This document shows positions 42,327 through 52,608 of a DNA stretch of 64,000 nt, one piece after another. The first letter of the stretch is position 1; every line of letters starts with the position of its first letter. The notes under the pieces were generated by a model. It saw nothing but the letters and a program-made list of their open reading frames with translations. It ran no database searches and was not told the origin of the DNA. Source of the stretch: Bactrocera neohumeralis. Its lineage: Eukaryota; Arthropoda; Insecta; Diptera; Tephritidae. A program made the position numbers and the translations under genes. The stretch is from contig NW_026089623.1 in assembly GCF_024586455.1 (NCBI RefSeq), forward strand, positions 12,918,784 through 12,982,783, read 5' to 3'.

Positions 42327-43492
42327 TCCTTAGCAACTGGCTGGCGTCGTCGACCTCTTCCGTGTCGTCTTCGTCAGCCGCTTTGTCGCCTTGGAAGATT
42401 TTTATTCTGGCCTTGCGGATTCCGAAGCTGATTTTGTAGTCAGTCTTCTTCAGAGCCTCAATGGACTCATCACAAATGGCCACTAGTATTGGCTTAATTG
42501 CTTTATTAGGAGAAATCCTTGATTAGCTGCCACTCATCTGTACCTGGTATAGATTTGTTCTGCAGCTTAATGCACCTCAGGAGTTTTTCGCCTGGCTCCT
42601 CTAGAGGGGGTAACAAAATGCGAGCACGAGGTCTATTTGGAATGTCCCTGGCGGGTATAAGCCTCAATTGGAGGCCTACGAAGGCGTTGCTAATTATAGC
42701 AACACTACCCGTCAGGAATTCTAGCGAGGCCTGGTCCGCGCATTTGATGACCCTGTAGCCCCTGAGGGTCTCAGAGGAGTCAAACTCCGGGTGAGGACCC
42801 GCAGGATTGTCGAGTACATAGCTTAGCACCATACTCGACAATCTGACGTCGATCTCCACCCATCTCTCCTGTATTGTGCCCGGAGAGGAGGAATTTCCAT
42901 CTATAATGGCCACTTGCAGGCTATCCCTGGCTACATCGCAGAAATGCCTTGCCGTTGTTGTGGTGCTGTGTTCTCCTTCACTCCGCCTCGGTTTTTTGGG
43001 CTGAGTTTCGGGTACCTCTGTGATGGAGCGATTTCTCTTTTGAGAAGTGCTCTCTAGTTTGTTCTCTACTTGAGGTTGTGATTGCTTCCTTTTCAGGTAG
43101 CCTTCATATTCCTCTACGATGGATTTGAGGCGCTTTGTTTCAGCCTCATCAACTGGGGTACCGGCTGCCTGGTCTTTGGCTATCTTCCCTAGTATGAAGA
43201 CCGCCCTCTGGTACCGGTTTTTCCTCAGCTGATTTTGGGATTTCTTGCGCTTCTTTTTGTTCTCACTTTTAGCCGACAGTGCACTTTGGTTGGTGCTCAT
43301 GGCAGCCTTGGAGGTGGACGCTTCGTCCCTTACCTCTGTGGTTTTCACTGCTGTATCTACCGGTATACTTTGTTTGGTATGTTCGGTAGTACTCTTACTC
43401 GTCTCCTGGCTGGAGGCAAGTAGTTCGTCCTCATCGGATTCCGTTATAGGATTCCGATAGCTCATGTCCTTAGTCGTTGCTGTTGTCGTCAA
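42292..43492 (-). pseudogene. LINE ORF1 (DUF4780, Gag-like)
   Basis: Frame 43492-42506 starts with a Thr-rich N-terminus, then a Lys-rich segment (SENKKKRKKSQNQLRKNRYQ) and a folded part with GTIQERWVEIDVRLSSMVLS and RGYRVIKCADQASLEFL. A stop near 42506 is followed in another frame by AICDESIEALKKTDYKISFG, the expected DUF4780 end (42483-42292). So one shift or stop breaks an otherwise whole RNA-binding ORF1. It overlaps the ORF2 start slightly. Confidence 0.8.
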
Positions 43493-43921
43493 TTTGGTTG
43501 TTGTAGTTGTTGGTTGTTGTTGTTGTTTTTGTATTGTTTGCGTTCATGTTTGGTCCCACGAGTAGTCCAGAAAGGGTAGTCACTCGTCCGCAGAGCCGGT
43601 ATGCGGAGAGAAGGCTTTTATACCTCCGACCTCGCCCGGGCATCGGAGGGGACCGTTCGCGATCAGCTATTTATTACCCCCGCTGACCATTCAGCCCTCG
43701 GCACGGGTACCTCGACACCTTGGCTTAGGGTGGTGTTGGTTCGGGTGTCCTCATACTTCCACAATAGGAGATGAGCGTAAAACCTAGGGTTTATTCATCC
43801 ATATCACTGTTGTGGGAATAATGAGGTGTCCCTCTTAGTTCGTAAGATTAGAGTGCGTTTCCTTTGGGATGCACACTTTTCTCTTACTTAAGCCCCTTCG
43901 CCACGACAAGGCGACCAACTT
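43493..43921 (-). promoter_or_regulatory. 5' untranslated/internal promoter region of the LOA-like LINE
   Basis: About 430 bp of G/C-richer sequence with runs such as ccgacctcgcccgggcatcgg (43636) and no long frame, ending at the ORF1 start. LINEs of this group carry their promoter here. No specific initiator could be verified. Confidence 0.4.
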
Positions 43922-44671
43922 CAAAGGAGTTTGGGTGTTGATATGATTGTTGATAAAATGGTGGCATTCGCTAAGTAGGGTATGATATTGGCAAATGATA
44001 AAGGTGTTGGATATTTTTGGGTGTTACAGTTGATCTGATTGGTGTTAGGGTTTTGAAATTTTTTCCGCTTATCCGAAGAGTTTTATGTCTGAAAATTTGT
44101 ATTTGAATAATTAGGCTGTTCATAAATGCCTTTTTCCTGTAATGGTATGTCATGATTGCTGAGTTTTTAATAAATGGGCGGGAGCAACTTATCTATTAGA
44201 GATTCTATGCTTGATTTGATTAATCTAAGGTATAATGTTTTTTCTTCAAAGTATTGTTCTAATTCAAGCTTACTAGTTAGTATTTGCCTGCGGTTCTCTG
44301 CTTCCTCCAAAAATGCTCGTACATTGCCTTTGTATGGGGTCCTGTGAAATTCCTCCAGAAGGATGTGGTTTGGGGTCTGGGGCTTGTAGTTGAGTATTAG
44401 CTGTCGTCTGAGGTTTGCGCTAGTTCTCATGTCATTAACTCCAATGCAGCGCATAAGATCTCCACTGATACTGCGCTAGATATGTCCGAACAGGATCTGC
44501 TGTTGGCGTGCGTCTCCGGTAACACAAAGACCCAACCAAGTCGATTCGACTAATAAAGGTGTACAACGTGCTTGGATCTCCTTCAAACTTCTCAACATTA
44601 GCAATCTGGTATGCGACCTGGCTCATGTTGCTGTCTGAGAGAGCAGTCGGTGCTGCTTCAGGGTCTGGCAT
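43922..44671 (-). pseudogene. gag: gag N-terminal part of element 3
   Basis: Start at 44671 (MPDPEAAPTALSDSNMSQ), then VEKFEGDPSTLYTFISRIDL, the opening of errantivirus capsid. A second frame (44454-44167) has MRTSANLRRQLILNYKPQTP, HILLEEFHRTPYKGNVRAFL and EEAENRRQILTSKLEL. One shift near 44450 separates them. From 44167 to 43922 frames are broken until the LINE. Confidence 0.75.
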
Positions 44672-45149
44672 TTTGTTTTATTTGTTGTTGTTATATGTTG
44701 TTTCTTAATTTATTTTACTTGGATGAAACTCGTAATTATAATTTAATTTGTTTTACTTTGTTGAAATTTTTAATTGTTGATATCTTAATTTTATTTATTT
44801 TGAAATTCTTGATTGTTGATTTCTTAATTTTATTTGTTTTATTCTTAATTTGTTTTACTTTGTTGAAATTTTTAATTGTTGATTTCTTAATTTTATTTAT
44901 TTTATGTGTTAATTTGGTTGCACTGCAGCACTTTAGTGGTTTTATTGAGATAACATTTTGGATTTACGTCCTCTCCCGAATTCTGTAGCGTCTTCCTGAT
45001 TTTTATTCAGGTTTTATCTATGCCGTAATAGACTTTGCGTTATACGTTGTCGCACTGTTGTCGAAGATTCTGTTAGAACTTAGCACGATATTAACCGTCG
45101 CGTGGGCGTCTATAAGCGTGGTTTTTTGTTTCTGATAACATTGAAGTTA
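44672..45149 (-). other. 5' leader of element 3
   Basis: Between the primer site and gag. It contains imperfect direct repeats built on ttgttgatttcttaattttatttattttg (about 44745-44905, roughly 60-65 bp apart). No protein frame. Leader repeats of this kind are not diagnostic of a function. Confidence 0.5.
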
Positions 45150-45167
45150 TCACGACCGACTGCGCCA
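45150..45167 (-). other. tRNA primer-binding site of element 3
   Basis: On the minus strand TGGCGCAGTCGGTCGTGA follows acgtaag. The first 13 bases equal the primer site I remember for 17.6/297-type errantiviruses. It fixes the LTR/leader border at 45168. Confidence 0.7.
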
Positions 45168-45480
45168 CTTACGTTATTATGGCCTTATGCCATAAAAATA
45201 AAAATAAACTCAAAATTGTTTAAAATTTGAGTGCGTCTTTATTTGTTAGATGGTGACTTAAGACTAAATTTACATTTTATCATCCGCAGGAATGAATCTA
45301 AATTCTTTCTGTCGAAATATAAACCAAAATTGCAAACAAAGCAGGTTTGCCATAGCCGCACTCAAAGCCAGGGTTCTCATTTACTACTCCGTAGCAGCAA
45401 AATTTTTAAATTTATTGCTATGCTATCGCTACCGCTCTCAATTTGTCGGGAGCCACAGCGTAGCTTTAGCATAACAATGT
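45168..45480 (-). repeat. 5' LTR of element 3 (outer end not fixed)
   Basis: It lies upstream of the primer site on the minus strand. AATAAA-like signals (tatttttatttttatggc) occur near 45185. The partner LTR is not in the window, so the far boundary is a guess. Confidence 0.4.
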
Positions 45481-45765
45481 AAAGTATGTATGTGCTCTAC
45501 TCTGCTCCGAGTTTTGTTAGGTAAAAAACTACAGCTGATAACTTTTTGAAGATAATTTCATTTAAAACCGCGGCTGCGTCTTGGTGTTCCACGGAAAGAG
45601 CATTTCGGCCAGAATAGCCCGAATTTCTTCTTGAAATGTTATCAAAGCGGGAGCAAAACATTAAGTTCTGCGCTATGCTCTGGCGTAGCGGTAGCAAAAA
45701 AATGGGAGCGGTAGCACAGCAGAGCAAATGAAAATTTTCATGTGCTACAGCTCCCGCATGTGTTT
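45345..45765. other. imperfect inverted-repeat block, possible hAT-like MITE
   Basis: gctatgctatcgctaccgctctc (45417) and its approximate inverse gcgctatgctctggcgtagcggtagc (45671), and other bits such as cgggagc and gctctgct, are arranged in inverted fashion around 45540. Ends and target duplication are not found. Boundary with the LTR above is uncertain. Confidence 0.3.
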
Positions 45766-46806
45766 GTTGTTTTTTTTTCTTTTTGCTATTTTCTGGCAAT
45801 TATCGTCGACTGGGTTGACGATGCAGATTCATCTAATGATACCTATTTTTGTAAAACAGAGACACAAGTGTAAATTGTATTACAACATGGCAAATATTAG
45901 CAAACAATTGCACTGAATTTCGCGGTCAATTACTTACATCCATTATGCCATGCCAAAACTATTTTACTCCCTTTTATCTTCGTATGCACAAAACAAATGA
46001 CGAATTTAAATATTTAATAAACTGTCTCGGTTAAGCGTCTACGCCTATGGGTGCACCCTGTTCTGTTAAAAGAATGAGAGAAACAATGAATTCACATAAC
46101 AATAAGTGACGATCACACACTATTCCACTACTAAGCGAACGCTAACGCTTTGCATTCACTGCTGGTTGATGATAGGAGTGTGAGTTGGGTTTGTTTATGA
46201 GAGGAATGAGCTGAGCCTACCTGCCAGCGATAAACAACAACTCACAATGTCTTCTCTGTATCTGCATTCACATAATTCCAACTCAGCGTCGGCGATCAAC
46301 TCGAGTTATGAGATGAATTCATAAATTCTCTGTTGCATTCATAGCGTGAATTAATTCTTGCAACCCTTTACTGCCTAGGCATTGTACCCAGAAATCTTAC
46401 ACACAGTAATTTCAAAACCGTAAAAGAATATGAACTCAAAAACGTTTTGCTATCAAACGATTCGGTCACTGTTAGTCTACTGATAAATTTTTCTAAAATA
46501 AAATGTTCGTAAAATACGCTGTTTACTTCAAACATGCTGGCAGAACCGGTCTAAACCGGATAAATCTCTTATCATATGAAAATATGATATGATGCAGTAT
46601 AATTGAATTTAATGTATTGTAAAATCTAGATGCGCAGGTTACAGAATATCTGTTGATGATAGAAAATTTCACGATTTTTTCCTTGATTGCGCAGACTGCT
46701 GCCATTAGTAAGAAGTTGGCAGAAATACGGAAAAAAGACAATTTAGATTGGAAAATATATTAAAAGCGATTCACATGCAAAATGCGTTATAGCTTTTTGT
46801 AATAAA
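45766..46806. other. unassigned spacer
   Basis: No gene is supported. 46040-46380 has gaattcat/atgaattc-type inverted bits and aacccttta/gggtgcaccctg strings that may belong to another DNA element, but no terminal repeats could be confirmed. Confidence 0.35.
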
Positions 46807-47030
46807 CTAGCTGTTACCCTGTGCGTTTCGCTACACCTAAATCGATTAAAACTCTTAAGGGTTTTTACTTTGTGTTTTATTTATTGTTGTAAAACTGTTA
46901 CTTATTTATAACACATTTATAAAACATATTGGTAAACAACATTTTTGGTTTTTCCACCTGGCGCGTAAATGAATATGCACCTTGGTGTTCCCACTCTCGA
47001 GCATGCGACGAACAATTGGCCGTGGGAGAA

Positions 47031-49240
47031 TCACGGTTCTTCCAAATTGACGCCGCACACTTGAAACGTTTGCCCTTGCGATTTGTTGATGGTCATCACA
47101 AAGGCAAGACGTACTGGGAACTGCAAGCGCTTAAATTCAAACGGCATGTCCGTTGGAATCATGGGAATGCGTGGTAAGAGTACAACTTCACCTGCTGCCT
47201 TGCCATTTAGTATTGTTGCTTCAATCAAATTTGGCCACAATTTTTTGACTGAAAGTCTTGTGCCATTACACAAAGTCGGTGGCTTCAGATTTCGTAGAAG
47301 TATAATGGGTGAACCAACTTTCAGGACCAAACGATGCGGTGGCAGACCGGGGGGATCCAAAGAATTCAAGAATTCAGTTGGATAATTGACTACTTCATCT
47401 TGATTTAAAACGTTATCAATCGATGTACATATATGTTGTAGCTTCTCCTGGCAGTTTTTCTTGAATGGCAAAATTGATTTCGTTGACGTGTACATTTTTC
47501 GGTGCCAATATTGCGCGTTCACTTAAATAATCGTGGCGTTGATAGTGTTGAACAATATTCGGAAATACACTTTCAATCAATTCTTTTTTCGATTGTAAAA
47601 GTGTACAAAAGTTGTTCGGCAATGTGATCAAACCGGTATCATCGATTGGTATTTTGCCTTCGCCAATGTCCAACAACTGCTTCGAAAACGCCGCTGCGGA
47701 TCGATCATTTTGCAATTGGACTCGCATGTTGATGGTAAGAGTCAGCCTTTGAACATGTCTCCCCAAAACTGACGAATGTATGTTTAAACGTTTATTTCGT
47801 CGGCAGGAGTTGATCGAGGAATGACTGACAAAGTTTGCCGAAAATCGCCGGATAATAAGACTAATGCTCCGCCAAAAATTTGTTGCTTTTGGCGTAAATC
47901 TTGCATTGTTCTATTGAATGCTTCGAATGACTTTTTGTTAGCCATTTGGCACTTATCCCATAGAACTATTCCAGATCCTCGCAAAACATTTGTCATTGTT
48001 GAATTCCTCGATATGTTGCACGTTGGTGTTTCAATGACTTGGATGTTCAACGGTAATTTCAACGCAGAATGTGCTGTTCGGCCGCCACCAAGTAGAGTAG
48101 CAGCGATGCCTGACGAAACAATTGCCAGCGCAAATTTCTGCTGTGACCGTATAGTAGCAAGAATCAAAGAGATCAGAGACGTTTTCCCTGTACCACCGGG
48201 CGCATCAAGAAAGTAGAATCCACCGGCGTTATTGTCAACCGCTCGTATAATCTTATCATAAGCATTTTTCTTCTGAATATTCAATTTGGTAATGTTAGCT
48301 TGTATGAAAGCACGCAATTCATTGCAATCGTATTGTTGTTCACGTTGAAGCTCATGGTCAATGACTGGGCGCAGTAATGCCAAGTTGCGCTAATGCCTTA
48401 TTCGCAATTGTAAGGCACAGATCTTCAACCAATGTCAAAGCAGAATTATACATTTGTAATGTACATATATAGCAAGTCTGCGTCCCATGCTCGATTACGC
48501 GCCAAAATTAATAAGTCCTCGGTCATGCAGTCTTTGTACTTATTCCACAGTTATTGCGGATTTGACCGAAGGCATGTAGATATTATTATGGCGAATAGTA
48601 CGCGTATTTGTTTTGGATGAGATGTGAGTGATGCGTCATGAAGTGCGGTGTCCCAATGCATATCACCTTCTAACAAATGCAATCGCTGACATGCTTCACG
48701 ATACGTCGCACACAACTGACCGTCAACAGTTTTCAAATCATCAAATGATCTTGGTCCGGTCACGTTGACTAATAGCAGGCGCAAATAAAAACATTCGGCG
48801 TTGTTCGGATGGATGGTGTAAATGCGTCTTATGGCATCGGTTTTACGGACATTTGGATAACCGTCAACACGCTCCCCTTGCTTTCGTCGTTGAAATGTTT
48901 TCGATGATGGATTGCAAGTGAAATATTGTGCTATTTCGGAATATAGCAAATAAAAACATTCGGCGTTGTTCGGATGGATGGTGTAAATGCGTCTTATGGC
49001 ATCGGTTTTACGGACATTTGGATAACCGTCAACACGCTCCCCTTGCTTTCGTCGTTGAAATGTTTTCGATGATGGATTGTAAGTGAAATATTGTGCTATT
49101 TCGGAATATAGCAATGTTCTTGCAAATTCATCGTTTTCACACAACTCGAAAAAGGTAGCTAGTGTTGTCCCCGGTGGTCGTGCTAGAGTATGCATATTTG
49201 AAGTACATAAATAAAAATATGCATATTTGAAGTATATAAA
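47031..49240 (-). pseudogene. Helitron Pif1-like helicase, copy 2
   Basis: Same domains as copy 1. Here the central part (48383-47784) is whole across DAPGGTGKTSLISL, LPLNIQVIETPTCN, WDKCQMANKKSFEAF and GDFRQTLSVIPRST, where copy 1 has a 61 bp deletion. Breaks remain near 48385, 47775 (a small rearranged patch, gaatgtatgtttaaacg versus gattttaaacatacg in copy 1) and 47430-47520. The upstream domain (49200-48551) contains one 55-residue duplication. Not functional, but the closest to complete of the three copies. Confidence 0.85.
48783..49112 (-). repeat. 165 bp in-frame tandem duplication in copy 2
   Basis: 48783-48947 and 48948-49112 are identical except about one base (gcaagtg versus gtaagtg near 48915 and 49080). 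The unit is 55 codons, so the reading frame continues. Copy 1 has a single unit. Short homology (gcaa) lies at the junctions. Confidence 0.9.
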
Positions 49241-49319
49241 TAAAAATGGAAAAATTAACCTAAAACTACATCTTAAACTATGTATTTTACCCACACACGC
49301 ATATGCAATAAGACCCACC

Positions 49320-49660
49320 AACAGTGTATTTGCGAACCGCATGGAAGCACTTACGAAACAATAACAATACTCACTTGCTTTGTGTGTGTTTCAAGCGACA
49401 ATCGAACCGCATGGCATCACATATGAAACAACAACAATACTCACTTGCTTTGTGTGTGTTGCACGGCCAGCAGAAAAACACAAAATCGGTTCGAATAAAT
49501 GTAGCAAATGGATGCAATTAAATCTGGAAAAAACACACAATGTTGAAACACTTTTTTTTACACACACCGCGAATTTTCAAGCGACAATCGAACCGCATGG
49601 CATCACATTTGAAACAACAACAAAACTCACTTGCTTTGTGTTGTACGCAGAATGTTAATC
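49320..49660 (+). repeat. tandem repeats near the Helitron 5' end, copy 2
   Basis: Three imperfect units with gaaccgcatgg and actcacttgctttgtgt (about 49335, 49400 and 49585); copy 1 has two. The added unit with tcaagcgacaatcgaaccgc shows change in unit number between copies. Confidence 0.65.
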
Positions 49661-49704
49661 ACGTTGAAATCTGAGAAAAATACACACAATGTTGAAACAT
49701 TTTT

Positions 49705-50764
49705 TATACTCTCGCAACAATGTTGCTAAGGAGAGTATTATAGTTTTGTTCACATAACGGTTGTTTGTAAGTCCTAAAACTAAAAGAGTCAGATATAGGG
49801 TTATGTATACCAAAGTGATCAGGGTGACGAGTAGAGTCGAAGTCCGGATGTCTGTCTGTCCGTCCGTCCGTCTGTGCAAGCTGTAACTTGAGTAAAAATT
49901 GAGATATCATGATGAAACTTGGTACACGTATTCCTTGGCTCCATAAGAAGGTTAAGTTCGAAGATGGGCAAAATCGGCCTACTGCCACGCCCACAAAATG
50001 GCGGAAACCGAAAACCTATAAAAAGTCATAACTAAGCCATAAATAAAGATATTAATGTAAAATTTGGCACAAAGGATCGCATTAGGGAGGGGCATATTTG
50101 GCCGTAATTTCTTTGGAAAAGTGGGCGTGGCCCCGCCCCCTACTAAGTTTTTTGTACATATCTCGGAAACTACTATAGCTATGTCAACCAAACTCTACAC
50201 AGTCGTTTTCTTCAGGTATTTCCATATACTGTTCAAAAATGGACGAAATCGGATAATAACCACGCCCACCTCCCATACAAAGGTTATGTTGAAAATCACT
50301 AAAAGTGCGTTAACCGACTAACAAAAAACGTCAGAAACACTAAATTTTACGGAAGAAATTGCAGAAGAAAGCTGCACCCAGGCTTTTTTTAAAAATTGAA
50401 AATGGGCGTGGCCTCGCACACTTATGGACCAAAAACCATATCTCAGGAACTACTCAACCGATTTCAATGAAATTCGGTACATAATATTTTCTTAACACCC
50501 TGATGACATGTACGAAATATAGGTGAAATCGGTTCACAAGCACGCCTTCTTCCAATATAACGCTATTTTGAATTCCATCTGATGCCTTTTCTGTATAATA
50601 CGAGTATATACATTAGGAACCAATGATGATAGCGGAATAAAACTTTACAAAAATACGGTATTTGAAAAATATGTAAATGACGGATAATGAAATCTCGATT
50701 ATCACTTTATCATGCGAGAGTATAAAATGTTCGGTGACACCCGAACTTAGCTCTTCCTTACTTG
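49705..50764 (+). mobile_element. DINE-1-like repeat, copy C, in the Helitron
   Basis: It has the same structure as copy A, including TATACTCTCGCA at the start, the inverted copy and hairpin near 50713-50746, and the cttacttg end. tttttata occurs at both borders (49701-49708 and 50765-50772), whereas Helitron copy 1 has a single tttttttata at the matching place. So this insertion site is well defined: a T-run/TATA target. Confidence 0.85.
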
Positions 50765-51089
50765 TTTTTATACACTCAGTGCATTCGGAACACTTACGTT
50801 CTGTATGTCTTGTTAGCTTGACAGTCGTCCATAGAAAGAACGAATGACAGGCACACACGATCAACATGCGATGTCAATGTTTTTTATTAATTGTAAACAT
50901 CCGCCAGTTGTTTCTTTTTTGTTTTTGTTTTTTTTTGCAAAACGTGCAATGATACACATTAAATTTCTTATGTGCACCCTCCAAACAGAACCCCATCACC
51001 CCTGAAAATTTCATTGAAATCGGGCAAGCCGTCTAGGAGGAGTATGTGAACAGGAAGTTTTGCCACTTAATTTTATATATGTATATAGA

Positions 51090-52365
51090 TATATACATAG
51101 ATAACAATAGATCAAGACGTTTTGGGAACACGTAAGAAACTGACTTCACGTCTTATTAAATTCCCATAGGTTATCAGGTTATTTTTGAGAGCTCGAGGTT
51201 GCTTTCAATAGTGACCAATTCTTCAAGGAGAGCTTCTGGGTGAGTTGGGAATCTTTTACAATTTTAGGTAATAAGCTTACAAACATTGGCAAACGTAATA
51301 CTACATATAGGAAATATTGGAAAAACTGTCGCTCTCGGAGTGTGGGACATACCTCTTATATATTTAGCCAGCTTATTTCTCACGCAAGAAACAATTACGG
51401 AGGTCGTGTTTTCATTTACCACATATCTAAATCTCGAAAGGTTCCTGAGAAGGGATTTGGCCATCAGGAAGTAAGCTATAGACGGATAGGAGAAGGAATT
51501 GAGAACGATATTAAAAACGAAATATTAACAATAAAATGTTCTTGCGTCTTGCACAAATTTGTAAATGATAGAAATGGCAACATATATACGAATGGTTGCA
51601 AGTGCAAACAAATTTCGTTAGCATATGCTCACGAGAGCAACCAGACTCATTATTCACTTCTGGGACCGACGACAATAACGCAGAGAACATCAGAAATCAA
51701 TACCTCTATTTTTCTGTAAGTTCATTTCATTTAAATATTTAATTTTTATTTTATCAGTTCATGTTTAGTTATTTTATTATACACCATAATTTTTTTTTAA
51801 ACAACAAAAACGGAACAAAGTAAGTCCAATAACCTAACAAAATAATTAATATAAAGTGATACGAGATATTTCACTACCGCATTTTGCAATTGCAATCATC
51901 ATTTTTCAGAATAGCTTAATAGCAGAAAAATGGCAAATACGTATAACCGTCATTTCGTCATAGCGGTTTTAACTTTTATCGTTCCTATGATTTTTAATAA
52001 TGGCAGGAAGTTTATCAAGGAAAATAAACAAAGTTTTGCAGATGTTTGTAATGGTACATGAAATATACAAAAAATGTATTATTTGCAAATCAACAATTTG
52101 ATACAAACCGTTAACAAGTTCAAAGAAGTATGTCCAAAATAGGCATCCTACAATGGAACTACCGGACCAATATTTTCTCCGGTAAGATATCAGAAAATGA
52201 AACTGCTTAAGGAATTTTTTATTTATTTATATAATTTTCTTTTTCATTTTATTCGTGGAGTTAAACGGAATTCTTATACGTTTAAAGATATGTACGGAGA
52301 AAAAATATTATATAGTTATATACTATATATCCTCAAAAAATTCGCGATTATCTGATTAAAAAACA
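51090..52365. other. unassigned stretch
   Basis: It contains a 159-codon plus frame (51240-51719; begins MSWESFTILGNKL, has CSCVLHKFVNDRNGNIYTNG) and an overlapping minus frame (51464-51264). Neither has a domain I know, and stops surround both. One of them may be a retroelement scrap. The rest is A/T-rich. Confidence 0.3.
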
Positions 52366-52583
52366 TTAGAAATTTTTCCAGGGATAGCTTTTTTTCTCTT
52401 TCAATTTGCAGGACCTCTCTGCCATCCTCGAAATCGCTCCAAACTCTAATTTTGAATGTTCACTGATACATTTTTTCATCTTATATGTAGGTTCCTCTTC
52501 TATAGCTGGAAGCGGTAACTGGTCCTCAAATTCAATCAGCGTAGAGCTGTTGAATGGCGATGCTTCTTCTACCATTTCGTGAA
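52366..52583 (-). CDS. candidate terminal exon of unknown gene
   Basis: On the minus strand an acceptor-like ttattacag precedes an open frame of about 72 codons (HEMVEEASPFNSSTLIEFED, later CISEHSKLEFGAISRMAERS) ending in TAA at 52366. The acidic and then basic composition looks coding. No upstream exon or domain is recognised. It might be the end of a host gene or an element protein. Confidence 0.3.
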
Positions 52584-52608
52584 CTGTAATAAATTAGTTT
52601 ATAACATT

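Larger units (their letters stand above)
38656..43921 (-). mobile_element. LOA-like LINE, nearly full length
   Basis: The minus strand holds a G/C-richer 5' untranslated region (43921-43493), ORF1 with DUF4780 (43492-42292), and ORF2 with endonuclease, RT and RNase H (42326-38689). Base composition is clearly richer in G and C than the A/T-rich element 3 around it. It interrupts gag of element 3. An AP endonuclease plus RT plus RNase H with a DUF4780 ORF1 fits LOA or a related I-group clade; I cannot fix the clade without alignment. Target duplication is unclear (tatcaa near both ends). Confidence 0.8.
35470..45480 (-). mobile_element. errantivirus-type Ty3/gypsy element 3, split by a LOA-like LINE
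   Basis: Minus order: LTR (above 45168), primer site (45150-45167), leader, gag (44671-43922 and 38655-38119), protease and RT (38115-36760), integrase C-terminus (36755-36445), env (36437-35470). RNase H and the integrase core are deleted. A 5.3 kb LINE lies in gag. The env end is cut by another LINE at 35469. The element is of the env-bearing insect retrovirus kind and is inactive through multiple deletions and stops. Confidence 0.75.
46807..51089 (-). mobile_element. Helitron copy 2, interrupted by a DINE
   Basis: It starts CTAG at 46807 (minus-strand CTRR end, host T next) and ends at 51089 with TC after a host A, so both ends agree with Helitron insertion between A and T. It is nearly identical to copy 1 for the whole length, apart from the DINE at 49705-50764, a 165 bp tandem duplication (48783-49112) and an added 5' repeat unit. 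It carries the helicase but no Rep domain. Confidence 0.87.

Noticed and set aside
51240..51719. 159-codon plus frame
   Set aside because: No known motif, no splice or promoter support, and competing minus frame; noted only as an unassigned stretch.
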